Source: Parabacteroides faecalis (GTDB lineage Bacteria > Bacteroidota > Bacteroidia > Bacteroidales > Tannerellaceae). From it: DNA of 59,835 nt. Made by a program: the position numbers and the translations under genes. Below, piece by piece: positions 52,046-59,835 of this stretch (position 1 is the first letter of the stretch; every line of letters starts with the position of its first letter). The DNA lies in contig NZ_JAKZMM010000026.1 in assembly GCF_022809355.1 (NCBI RefSeq), forward strand, positions 1 through 59,835, given 5' to 3'. The notes beneath the pieces are model-generated. The model worked only from the letters and a program-made list of their open reading frames with translations, was not told the origin of the DNA and made no database searches.

Positions 52046-53242
52046 ATGAATCTAACGGATACAACACTTTCGCCCATCCGAAAAGGGATTGTCGGCGTAC
52101 AATTCCTCTTCGTGGCTTTCGGAGCCACTGTACTGGTACCTTTGTTGGTCGGCCTCGACCCATCGACAGCCCTATTTACCGCCGGAATCGGGACATTGAT
52201 CTTCCACCTGGTAAGTAAAGGGAGAGTGCCCATCTTTCTGGGCAGCAGCTTTGCCTTCATCGCCCCCATCATCAAGGCCACCGAATTATATGGTCTTTCA
52301 GGAACCCTTTTCGGACTGACCGGAGTAGGATTGGTCTATTTCGCCATGAGTGCCCTGGTCAAATGGCAGGGACTATCGGTCATCAACCGCATCTTCCCGC
52401 CGGTTGTAATCGGTCCCGTCATCATCCTCATAGGTATAACCCTGGCAGGCACAGGCGTCCAGATGGCCGAAGAGAATTGGGTGCTGGCTCTGATCTCGCT
52501 GGCCACAGCCGTCATTGTATCCTTGAAAGCCAAAGGCCTGCTCAAACTGATCCCCATCTTCTGTGGAATCGGAGTCGGCTATCTGGCTGCCCTGTTCTTC
52601 TATGAAGTCGATCTGAGCAGCGTACGCGAAGCCGCCTGGTTCAAACTGCCGAAGTTCGTACATCCCACCTTCTCGTGGGAAGCCTTTGTCTTCATGCTTC
52701 CCGTAGCCATCGCCCCCGTGATTGAGCACATCGGGAATATCTATGTAGTCAATACGGTAGCCAACAAAGACTTCGTGAAAGATCCCGGCCTTCACCGTAC
52801 CCTGTTGGGCGACGGAATTGCCTGCATGATAGCCGGAGTTTTGGGAGGACCTCCTGTTACTACTTATGCCGAAGTAACCGGAGCCATGTCTATCACCAAA
52901 GTGACCCATCCGCAAGTGATACGCATTGCGGCCGTAACTGCCATTCTATTCTCTTTGGTCGGGAAAATCAGTGCCCTCTTAAAATCCATTCCCAATGCCG
53001 TACTGGGAGGCATCATGCTGCTGATCTTCGGCACCATTGCCACAGCCGGTGTAACCAACATGTTGCAGCACAAGGTAGATCTGACGAATACCCGGAACAT
53101 CATCATCTTCTCCCTGACGCTGACCATCGGTATAGGAGGCGCCACTTTCTCCTGGGGTGAATTATCGCTATCCGGAATCGGGCTTGCCGCCATCGTGGGA
53201 GTTGTACTTAATCTGATTTTACCGAAAGATAAGAATGCTTAA
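52046..53242 (+). CDS. Uracil-xanthine permease family protein
   Basis: The 398-residue membrane protein belongs to the NCS2 nucleobase-proton symporters (UraA/XanQ-like): VGVQFLFVAFGATVLVPLL near the N-terminus, then LGSSFAFIAPI (TM3 motif), VIEHIGNIYVVN with the conserved Glu-His of TM8, and GGPPVTTYAEVTGAMSIT of TM10. It takes up uracil or another base with protons. Length is normal. It is divergent from the FHA gene and convergent with the DUF418 gene. Confidence 0.93.
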   Translation: MNLTDTTLSPIRKGIVGVQFLFVAFGATVLVPLLVGLDPSTALFTAGIGTLIFHLVSKGRVPIFLGSSFAFIAPIIKATELYGLSGTLFGLTGVGLVYFAMSALVKWQGLSVINRIFPPVVIGPVIILIGITLAGTGVQMAEENWVLALISLATAVIVSLKAKGLLKLIPIFCGIGVGYLAALFFYEVDLSSVREAAWFKLPKFVHPTFSWEAFVFMLPVAIAPVIEHIGNIYVVNTVANKDFVKDPGLHRTLLGDGIACMIAGVLGGPPVTTYAEVTGAMSITKVTHPQVIRIAAVTAILFSLVGKISALLKSIPNAVLGGIMLLIFGTIATAGVTNMLQHKVDLTNTRNIIIFSLTLTIGIGGATFSWGELSLSGIGLAAIVGVVLNLILPKDKNA

Positions 53243-53316
53243 TTCATAATAGCAGGGAATCGAGATATTACTCCCTCATAATTACATACGGAAAACAAAG
53301 GAAGCTATCAATACAA

Positions 53317-53366
53317 AAATTTCTGGAAAGCCTAGGATTTAGAAACCTGAGACTTTCCAGAAATTT
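53317..53366. terminator. Bidirectional hairpin between permease and DUF418 genes
   Basis: AAATTTCTGGAAAG (53317-53330) pairs perfectly with 53353-53366; the 22-nt loop can fold again. Flanked by A and T runs; it lies between convergent stops. Confidence 0.75.
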
Positions 53367-53401
53367 CATTGAAGAGAATACTATAATCAGAATCTATATG
53401 C

Positions 53402-54580
53402 TTATTTCTTTCCGATCCACGTCAACCGGTGCCAAATGGTTTCCAGCGGACCCCGACGGAAATGACGGAACCACCAATGAGCAAATGCCACCTGCAGTAC
53501 AAGGAAAACAATTCCTATCAGCAGACTATAAGTCGTCCCGCAAACCAAATGCAGTTCCAGTCCGTAACCGAAATACAAGAAACTGCCAATCAGTGATTGC
53601 GTGACGTAATCCGTCAGACTCATCTTTCCATACGGAACCAGAATCTTCTGAACCTTGCCTTCATTCACCCAATAGAGCAACAGAAATCCTGAAACAATCA
53701 GCAACATTCCCGCCAGATTGTACCACGAATCCCAAATCGTCCGCATCGACGACTTCAGGAACGGATTCTCTATCTGCGAATAAATAAAGTCTTTCAGATA
53801 ATAAAGGACCACAGCCGAAGGCAAAGCCAAAAAGGCAACGCGTTGCCAGAAAGCAGCTACCCGTTCACGATTCTCACCAGCATATACGAACAACCCTTTT
53901 CTTCCCAACAACATACCCAGCATAAACAAAGAGGCTGTTTGGAATACCCTACCATGAGACCACGCCCAGTTCAAGCTAGCCAACTGCCCTGTGACAAAGT
54001 TCGCTTTCAGCATTTCCCAAAAGGAATGTCCTCCTAATTGTGGATACACATCACCCAGCGAGAAATAAGTCTGTTGCGGATTCGCATCCGGTACCAGACA
54101 CGCATAAATCACTTTTATCCACTCCAACGGCTGCAACATCAGAATCAAAGCAATCCATGCCACAGTCCGATCCTTCAAATGCCGCACAGGCACCAAGACA
54201 AAACCTATCAGGGCATACAGGACCAATATCTCACCCGGGAAAAAGATGGCATTTACAAAACCGAACAGCAACAGCAATACAAGCCGCCACATATAGCGAT
54301 TCCGAAAGTCTTCCCCCCTCATCTCACAATTATGATGCTGCAAATAGAAAGTAAAGCCAAAAAGTAAGGCAAAAATCGCATACGACTTTCCTGCAAAAGC
54401 AAAGAAAAGCATATCCCACAGATGAGTATCCAAGCTAGACAAAAAAGGCGAAGCAGTTTCAGGGAAAGAATAAAAGTTGAAATGCTCTATGTTATGCAGT
54501 AAAATGATCGCCATCACAGCAAATCCACGCAAGGCATCAACAGCCCATACTCTTTCTTTGGAACGAATCGTTTCAGTCAT
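53402..54580 (-). CDS. DUF418-family membrane protein
   Basis: The 392-residue protein has about ten membrane helices, begins with VWAVDALRGFAVMAIILLHN, and ends with a C-terminal DUF418 block (GKMSLTDYVTQSLIGSFLYF). The N-terminal stretch resembles acyltransferase-3/OafB-type proteins, which may modify surface sugars, but the DUF418 function is unproven. It is 42 bp upstream of nothing obvious and is likely single or shared with the next lipoprotein gene upstream. Confidence 0.85.
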   Translation of the reverse strand: MTETIRSKERVWAVDALRGFAVMAIILLHNIEHFNFYSFPETASPFLSSLDTHLWDMLFFAFAGKSYAIFALLFGFTFYLQHHNCEMRGEDFRNRYMWRLVLLLLFGFVNAIFFPGEILVLYALIGFVLVPVRHLKDRTVAWIALILMLQPLEWIKVIYACLVPDANPQQTYFSLGDVYPQLGGHSFWEMLKANFVTGQLASLNWAWSHGRVFQTASLFMLGMLLGRKGLFVYAGENRERVAAFWQRVAFLALPSAVVLYYLKDFIYSQIENPFLKSSMRTIWDSWYNLAGMLLIVSGFLLLYWVNEGKVQKILVPYGKMSLTDYVTQSLIGSFLYFGYGLELHLVCGTTYSLLIGIVFLVLQVAFAHWWFRHFRRGPLETIWHRLTWIGKK

Positions 54581-54622
54581 AGTCCTTTCATTTTGAGTTG
54601 TCAGACGTCTCTCCTACGAAAA

Positions 54623-55510
54623 TCATTTAACAACCGAGATAGATGAAATCATTCCGAAGTTCTTGTTGTCGTTAACTTCCCAAACGATTTTTCCGTTCTT
54701 GTCGATCTCCATTAATTGAGGAATATTCTTGGAAGCAACGCTCGGATCATGACCTTGCCAATTACAGATATATAAACCGCCATCTTTAGTCGGCAACAGC
54801 TGAGCTACAAAACAGAACTCAACGCCTTCGATATCTCCTGAATTGACCGTACGCAAGATTTCACCACTTTCCAAATTAAATTCTACATAACGATGTGAAT
54901 CACCGCAAGCGCCTACATAATTTCCATTAGCCAGTTTGCTGACACAATACATATTACCCGGCATCTTGATGGTACGCAGTAAATTTCCTTCTACATCGAT
55001 TACCCGTACATCAGCTGTTTCAAACAAAGGAACCAGATAGTTTCCATCTTTATCTACATTCACATGGCGGAACTGAGCATGAGGCACTTCAATACCTGTT
55101 TCGTAGGCAGTCTCACGAATAATTTCTCCCTTCGGACTAACTTCGAATATTTTAGCCGGATGACCGCATTCAGCTACCAGATAATTTCCGTTATCCAATA
55201 CACGGGCTGTCTGAAATTCAGAACCTGCATCAGCCGGAATATTCCATAATTCCTCACCTTGCTTGTTGATCAGCTTAACACCTTTGGCATACGAAAACAG
55301 GATATTTCCATCAGGTGTCCAGCTGGCTGAATTACATTCCCAGCCTTTTTCCAATGGATGTTCCCACTCTACTTTCTTGGTTTCTTTATCAATAATGACA
55401 ATTTTATTCCAACCAGAACCGGCTAACAATAATTTTTCACTCTTCTGCCCGCATGAGAACAATCCCAACATCATACAAACCATACACAGATAAGTAAATA
55501 TTGATTTCAT
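54623..55510 (-). CDS. Lipoprotein with beta-propeller-like repeats
   Basis: The 295-residue protein has a lipoprotein signal (MLGLFSC, Cys20) and repeated WTPDGNILFSY / LDNGNYLVAECG / LANGNYVGACG blocks, the pattern of PQQ- or NHL-like beta-propellers. It is probably periplasmic or surface-attached, binding a ligand rather than catalysing. The thiolase/DHA-kinase operon lies upstream, but a terminator-like hairpin (55534-55590) separates them, so it may be expressed only partly with it. Confidence 0.75.
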   Translation of the reverse strand: MKSIFTYLCMVCMMLGLFSCGQKSEKLLLAGSGWNKIVIIDKETKKVEWEHPLEKGWECNSASWTPDGNILFSYAKGVKLINKQGEELWNIPADAGSEFQTARVLDNGNYLVAECGHPAKIFEVSPKGEIIRETAYETGIEVPHAQFRHVNVDKDGNYLVPLFETADVRVIDVEGNLLRTIKMPGNMYCVSKLANGNYVGACGDSHRYVEFNLESGEILRTVNSGDIEGVEFCFVAQLLPTKDGGLYICNWQGHDPSVASKNIPQLMEIDKNGKIVWEVNDNKNFGMISSISVVK

Positions 55511-55528
55511 AATAAATATACAGTTAGT

Positions 55529-55590
55529 AAAAAAGCTGACAGAATCTGATATTACGTCCGGATAACGGACTGAAACAGATTCTATCAGCT
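55529..55590 (-). terminator. Terminator of the LsrF/DhaKL unit
   Basis: AGCTGACAGAATCTG (55534-55548) pairs with 55576-55590 with one wobble pair; an inner hairpin (GTCCG/CGGAC) closes the loop. On the minus strand TTTTTTACTA follows. It starts 19 bp after the lsrF-like stop. Read-through to the lipoprotein gene is possible. Confidence 0.7.
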
Positions 55591-55608
55591 TACTCGATAT
55601 AAATAAAT

Positions 55609-56481
55609 TTATTTAGACAGATCTTGATACATTTCGTATCCCTGTTCAGCAGTAATACCATCATGTACAACTGCATGAACTGCTTGAATCATAGCCAGCG
55701 GATGTTCGCTCTGGAATACGTTACGTCCCATATCTACACCACAAGCACCATCCTGAACGGCTTTATAGCAAAGCTGCAAAGCATCTAATTCGGGCACTTT
55801 CTTACCTCCGGCGATTACAATAGGAACCGGACAAGTTGCAGCTACACGTTCAAAGCCATCGCAATAATATGTCTTCACAATAGCAGCACCATTTTCAGCA
55901 CACATACGTGAAGCCAATGCGAAATAACGCGCATCGCGAGCCATTTGTTTTCCTACAGCAGTTACACCCATTACAGGAATACCATAGCGATTACCCAAAT
56001 CTACAGCTTTTACCAAATTAGCAGCAGTAACAGCTTCACGTTCTTCGTCACCGGCAGCAAACATAACAGCCATAGCTGAAGCATTCAAGCGGATAGCATC
56101 TTCTACGTCGATCAGAACGTTACGGTTCAATTCTGTCAAGATAGAAGAACCTGCATCTGAACGCAAACAAATCGGTTTGTTTGTAGCGGCAGGAATAGAA
56201 GATTGCAAAATACCGCGTGTACACATCAAGCAGTCAGCATACTGAGTAAGCGGAACAATGCTCAAGTCGATACGTTCCAAACCAGAAGTCGGTCCCATAA
56301 TAAAACCATGGTCAAAAGCCAATAAAACAGCTTTACCGGTCTTCGGATTGAAAATACGGCTTAAACGGTCTTTCATACCCCATGAAAGATTAGCTGCACC
56401 TTTTACGTGAAAGTTTTCTACAGACTGTGCCTGATCGAACCCAAAATTGCTGGCTTCTCTGAAGCCTTCCATATCTGGCAT
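55609..56481 (-). CDS. LsrF-like thiolase/class I aldolase (DeoC/LacD-type barrel)
   Basis: The 290-residue protein is close in sequence to E. coli LsrF (about 291 residues) along its whole length: SRIFNPKTGKAVLLAFDHGF, TSGLERID, YADCLMCTRGIL, SILTEL and VPIVIAGGKK. The Schiff-base lysine is Lys203 in IVKTYY, the same number as in E. coli. LsrF cleaves 3-hydroxy-2,4-pentanedione-5-phosphate, the phosphorylated quorum signal AI-2, transferring an acetyl to CoA. Here it stands with DhaK/DhaL and a VOC protein, not with lsr transport genes, so the substrate may be different. Confidence 0.85.
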   Translation of the reverse strand: MPDMEGFREASNFGFDQAQSVENFHVKGAANLSWGMKDRLSRIFNPKTGKAVLLAFDHGFIMGPTSGLERIDLSIVPLTQYADCLMCTRGILQSSIPAATNKPICLRSDAGSSILTELNRNVLIDVEDAIRLNASAMAVMFAAGDEEREAVTAANLVKAVDLGNRYGIPVMGVTAVGKQMARDARYFALASRMCAENGAAIVKTYYCDGFERVAATCPVPIVIAGGKKVPELDALQLCYKAVQDGACGVDMGRNVFQSEHPLAMIQAVHAVVHDGITAEQGYEMYQDLSK

Positions 56482-56522
56482 AATTTTCTCTTTTTTATTC
56501 GTTAAACAATTATCTATTTAAG

Positions 56523-56563
56523 GTCAAAGTAACCAGCAGAAAATCTCTACCAGTTACTTTGAC
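56523..56563. repeat. Hairpin between dhaL and lsrF-like genes
   Basis: GTCAAAGTAAC (56523-56533) pairs perfectly with 56553-56563. T-rich on its plus-strand side only, so it is more likely an RNA-processing or stability hairpin inside the minus-strand operon than a terminator. Confidence 0.5.
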
Positions 56564-56573
56564 ATTTTTCTTA

Positions 56574-57188
56574 TTATCCAATTTCTGCGAAAGAAGCAAA
56601 CATACAGCTCCAAGAAGCAGCACCACTATCCATATAGCCAACAGAACGTTCGCCATAATTACGGGCACGTCCGAAATTAGCTTTCAACTGAATAGTTGAT
56701 TCAGCTCCTGCCAAAGCTGCCTTTGCACCAGCCTGAAGCACTTCCTTTATATCGTTAGAAGGACAATTCTGGATGGCTTCGACAGCAGGGATCAAAGCAT
56801 CCATCATGGTCTTATCTCCCACTTGTGCACTGGTTTGTTGTTTTACATTTGCCAAACCACCGGCAAACATTTTCTTAACACCTTCGGCATCCAATTCTGT
56901 ACCTTCAGCACAATCGCTCATGCCTAAGAACAAAGCACCCAATAATGTACTGGTTGAACCGCTCACTTCGAGCATCACGTTCATACCCATGTCCATCAGC
57001 ATAGACTTGAATTCTGTTCCTTGCTGTGCAGAACGGACGATGCAAGACAGAGCTGTTACAATAGCAGTTCCATGATCGCCATCACCAATTACGGCATCCA
57101 ACTTGGAGAATTCTTCTTCACGTGCTTTAATATTTTCCAAGGCTTTGTTCATCATTGCCTTGAAATCAGCAATTGTCAGTTTATCCAT
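56574..57188 (-). CDS. Dihydroxyacetone-kinase subunit L (DhaL)
   Basis: The 204-residue protein is the nucleotide-binding half of a DHA-kinase: LDAVIGDGDHG (Asp31, 36, 38 for magnesium), VSGSTSTLLGALFLG, QVGDKTMMDALIPAVEA and GERSVGYMDSGAAS. In E. coli DhaL carries bound ADP that is re-phosphorylated by DhaM; no DhaM is present here, so ATP exchange or another donor is expected. It is 5 bp after dhaK, so they are co-transcribed. Confidence 0.9.
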   Translation of the reverse strand: MDKLTIADFKAMMNKALENIKAREEEFSKLDAVIGDGDHGTAIVTALSCIVRSAQQGTEFKSMLMDMGMNVMLEVSGSTSTLLGALFLGMSDCAEGTELDAEGVKKMFAGGLANVKQQTSAQVGDKTMMDALIPAVEAIQNCPSNDIKEVLQAGAKAALAGAESTIQLKANFGRARNYGERSVGYMDSGAASWSCMFASFAEIG

Positions 57189-57193
57189 ACTAT

Positions 57194-58207
57194 TTATTTA
57201 CCAATTGTAGTCCAATACGGAGCATTTGACTGTTTATTCAAATAAGCGATGTGATCATCGTCCAGCAAAGCCATGATCATCTGGAATCCAGCCTGTTCCT
57301 GTACAGTCAGGATTTCCTGGATACGGCTGCAAGCAACTGTAATGCCACGGCTTTCCAATTCACGATATGCCTTACGGAAAACAATATTCAATTCCATGTG
57401 AGTAGTAGCACCTACACCGTTAATGATCAACAAGGCTTTGCTTCCGGCAGCCGGTTTCAACTGCTGGCACAACAAATCAACCATTTCAGCAGCAGTAGCA
57501 TCTGCAGAAACCAAAGGCTTCTGACCGCCACCACCTTCACCGTGTTGTCCCATTCCGATTTCCATCACACCTGCAGGCAGATCTGTAATAGTAGCACCAT
57601 TCTGCGGATGTGTACATGCACGCATAGCAACAGCCAATGTAGCACAATGTTTATTATAACGTTCTCCGATTTCTACCAATTCGTCCAAAGACTTTCCTTC
57701 TTCTGATGCTGCACCCAGAATCTTATACAAAGGAACACAACCAGCCAAACCACGACGGTCTTTGTCATCAGCGCCAATACCAGCACTGATATCATCATGA
57801 GTTACGATCTGCTTAACTTTGATACCTACACGAGCAGCCAACTGACAAGCCATATTGGCACTCATGATATCACCTGAGTGGTTCAATACAACCAACAAGA
57901 TACCAGCTTCACGTTTCATCAACTGCAAAGCCTGGAACAAACGTTGAGCTCCCGGAGCAGCGAAAATATCACCTACAACTGAGCAGTCCAACATACCTTC
58001 GCCTACAAAACCACTCAAAGCGGGTTCGTGACCAGAACCACCTAATGTTACGATAGCAACTTTATCTTCACTCTTCGGATGTGTACGAACTACGATATTC
58101 TCAGCGGCCAACTTAACCTGATCAGGATAAGCCAATACATAACCTTCCAGCAGTTCTTGTGTGATATGCTGCGGATCATTGATGAATTTTGTCATAATTT
58201 CAGCCAT
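57194..58207 (-). CDS. Dihydroxyacetone-kinase subunit K (DhaK)
   Basis: The ~337-residue protein is the substrate-binding half of a DHA-kinase. It has GGSGHEPALSGFVGEGMLD (His60) and MGQHGEGGGG with His222, the residue that binds the substrate carbonyl covalently in the E. coli enzyme (His218). The frame starts with TTG at 58216; the ATG at 58207 or that at 58195 (MTKFINDP) is more likely. Substrate could be dihydroxyacetone, erythrulose or another short ketose; relatives phosphorylate several. Confidence 0.9.
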   Translation of the reverse strand: MAEIMTKFINDPQHITQELLEGYVLAYPDQVKLAAENIVVRTHPKSEDKVAIVTLGGSGHEPALSGFVGEGMLDCSVVGDIFAAPGAQRLFQALQLMKREAGILLVVLNHSGDIMSANMACQLAARVGIKVKQIVTHDDISAGIGADDKDRRGLAGCVPLYKILGAASEEGKSLDELVEIGERYNKHCATLAVAMRACTHPQNGATITDLPAGVMEIGMGQHGEGGGGQKPLVSADATAAEMVDLLCQQLKPAAGSKALLIINGVGATTHMELNIVFRKAYRELESRGITVACSRIQEILTVQEQAGFQMIMALLDDDHIAYLNKQSNAPYWTTIGK

Positions 58208-58229
58208 AACATTCAATTTTTAGGGTTTA

Positions 58230-58547
58230 TTACTTGATTTCCATTAACTCAATAGCGATACCTTCTTCTTCGATGAAAGCAATTGTCAGGTGTTCATCGC
58301 AAACAGCCGGACCAAAAATTACTTTTTGTCCTTTCAACGCTTCTTCCAATGATGGAACTTGATAAGCGATATGTGCTGTTGTCAAAACTTTTTCTGGCAA
58401 TGGACTTTCTCCTGATTCCAGATAGATAAACTCTATTTTGTTAGCACTCTTACTGAAGTCTGTCAACCAGACATTCAAACCTTCGTTATACATGGCACCT
58501 TCCGGTTTGTAATTTACCGGAACACCAAAATGATTTAACGTTCTCAT
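58230..58547 (-). CDS. Small VOC/glyoxalase-fold protein
   Basis: The 105-residue protein starts MRTLNHFGVPVNYKPEG and contains TTAHIAYQVPSLEEALKGQ and GIAIELMEIK, with His and Glu residues placed as in single-domain vicinal oxygen chelate enzymes. VOC proteins are isomerases, epimerases or lyases that use a metal. It is the first gene of the cassette, 22 bp before dhaK, and could supply an isomerase step. No promoter of its own is obvious in the 35 bp behind the ccsA gene. Confidence 0.7.
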   Translation of the reverse strand: MRTLNHFGVPVNYKPEGAMYNEGLNVWLTDFSKSANKIEFIYLESGESPLPEKVLTTAHIAYQVPSLEEALKGQKVIFGPAVCDEHLTIAFIEEEGIAIELMEIK

Positions 58548-58582
58548 AGCATTAGCTGTTTTAATTATTTGACATAAAAAAA

Positions 58583-59725
58583 TTATTCTACTTCTTGATT
58601 TACGTTCGACAATTTAGAACGATATTTCCAATAAGCGATTGCCGAAATAACGACTATCACTGCAAGGGAAACAAATATATAAATAAATATTCCGTGTACC
58701 TGGTCATTCTCTCCGTAAGAATGCATTCCACTCAGGAAATAGTTCACGCCGAAGAATGTCATCAGTACCGAGCAAAAAGCCATAACAGATAAGAAGTTAA
58801 AAGACCAGGCATTATACCATCTCCGGACTAACCGCAAGTGTTCTACCAACGCATAGACAATCATGGTAATCAAAGCCCACGTTTCTTTTGGATCCCAACC
58901 CCAATAACGTCCCCACGATTCGTTGGCCCAAACGGCTCCTAAGAATGTTCCGATCGTCATCAATGCGAGACCTATCAGCATGGCCATTTCGTTTACGATG
59001 GTCAATTCCCGTATCCGTGTTTGCAACATTCCTTGATTTTTGTCACTTGCCAGCGTCATAACCACCATATTGGTAATTCCCAGCAAACAACAGATACCGA
59101 AGAAACCATAAGCAGCCACAATAACTGCCACATGAAACATCAGCCACGGAGATTTTAACACAGGAACTAACGGACTAATTTCCGGATCCATCCAGTTCAG
59201 ACCTGAAACGAACAAGATGATTCCTCCGAATAAAGTTGCCAAAGCCATCGTTATCCGACTACGACGGACAAACATCAAACCGGCGGCAACCGTAGCCCAA
59301 GCAACATACACCATCGTCTCGTACGAATTACTCCATGGCGCATAGCCGGCTATATACCAACGGACTCCCATTCCGTATGTATGGAATCCAAAAACAGCAA
59401 CAACCAATCCCAGCAGCAGCCAGAAAAGCCAATTCAATTTCCGGAGGTCATTAAACATAGCTGCAAATGCTAGTACCAGCAATAATCCTCCAGCAATCAG
59501 ATAGCCAATCTTGCACTGACGGAAAATATTCATCTGATTATATTTGATTTCTGCCTGCATCTTCTTGGGGCTTATGTCGAGACCTTGACTTTTAGCCTGC
59601 TGATAAGTCTCAATCATTCCTAATACTTCATCAGCTTTGCTCCAGTCTTGTGTTTTCAAAGCAGACTGGACTTCTCCCAAATACCACAAGAAAATCCGAG
59701 AGACAAACAACGAATCCTTTCCACC
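58583..59725 (-). pseudogene. Cytochrome c biogenesis protein, CcsA half, interrupted N-terminally
   Basis: The frame reads about 380 residues with eight or so membrane helices, containing the haem-handling block SWGRYWGWDPKETWALITMI and WSNSYETMVYVAWAT, both signatures of CcsA. In Bacteroidota CcsB and CcsA are usually fused. The frame is closed upstream by a TAG at 59726-59728, and bases 59729-59835 do not continue a CcsB-like reading, so the N-terminal half is missing. The ORF starts at a TTG (59710), which is not convincing. It may be cut by an insertion, or the sequence may end at a contig junction. Confidence 0.75.
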
Positions 59726-59835
59726 CTAAAATCCGCAACTATCATCCAATACACGATTAAGGGTAGATTTATGAGTCGTTAGTAGCAGCTTTCAGTAAAA
59801 AGCAACAGCACAACATCAATATGTAGCCACCATCC
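59726..59835. other. Unrecognised DNA abutting the broken ccsA frame
   Basis: No frame continues the CcsB part. The first bases (59722-59745, with ACCCTAAAATCCGCAACT) could be the end of an insertion sequence, but no transposase can be read in the short remaining stretch. Confidence 0.3.

Overview
The window is a stretch of Bacteroidota chromosome, most likely Bacteroidales and probably a Parabacteroides-like gut organism. Three things point there: promoters of the Bacteroidota type (TTTG / TAnnTTTG) in front of many genes, the typical order glmM–DUF4827–DHH–comEC–rpe, and families such as DUF4270, DUF6261, DUF6169 and FadL-type porins. No rRNA, tRNA, complete prophage or CRISPR array was seen. 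Family names come from reading the translations and were not checked by database search.

Layout. 1-5652: CatA-like acetyltransferase, AraC regulator, YdeI-like protein, MATE exporter, and a sigma-54-type response regulator. 5733-12990: a minus-strand potassium uptake operon running small ORF–kdpF–kdpA–kdpB–kdpC–kdpD(N-terminal part only)–histidine kinase. The kinase is convergent with the NtrC-type response regulator, and a sigma-54-like promoter lies just upstream of the operon. 13404-16097: PliI-like lipoprotein, glutaredoxin-like protein, small hydrolase, YczE-like membrane protein. 17042-19495: a four-module CoA-disulfide reductase/rhodanese/TusA/DsrE protein for sulfur or redox chemistry. 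19585-24729: minus-strand housekeeping run glmM, DUF4827 lipoprotein, DHH phosphoesterase, short ComEC, rpe. 24809-31773: ECF sigma factor with a small downstream protein, FadL-like porin with a Tyr/Trp/Gly- and Ser/Arg/Gly-rich partner, M13 peptidase, Nudix hydrolase. 32150-35671: panD-panC, divergent from a short GT5 protein and a DUF4270 lipoprotein. 35715-40468: tight operon sua5–sugar phosphotransferase–ClC channel–fmt. 40770-44421: recJ-recQ.

44401-49586 is the most accessory-looking block. It holds a MITE-like inverted-repeat element into which recQ and a 766-residue Ig-like surface protein both run for their stop codons, a small ORF overlapping a DUF6169 gene, a DUF6261 gene, an eight-unit array of ~42-bp palindromic repeats, two perfect hairpins, and a second pair of the same GC-rich palindromes. 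49587-58547 then holds an FHA protein with a pseudoprotease/TPR protein, a uracil-xanthine permease, a DUF418 membrane protein, a beta-propeller lipoprotein, and an operon combining an LsrF-like thiolase/aldolase with DhaK, DhaL and a glyoxalase-fold protein. The window ends in a cytochrome c biogenesis gene (CcsA half) whose reading frame is interrupted near the edge.

The best candidates for undescribed biology are the DhaK/DhaL/LsrF/VOC cassette (a possible alternative route for AI-2 or another small ketose phosphate), the rewired Kdp control system (split KdpD, separate PAS kinase, sigma-54 regulator), and the 42-bp palindromic array.
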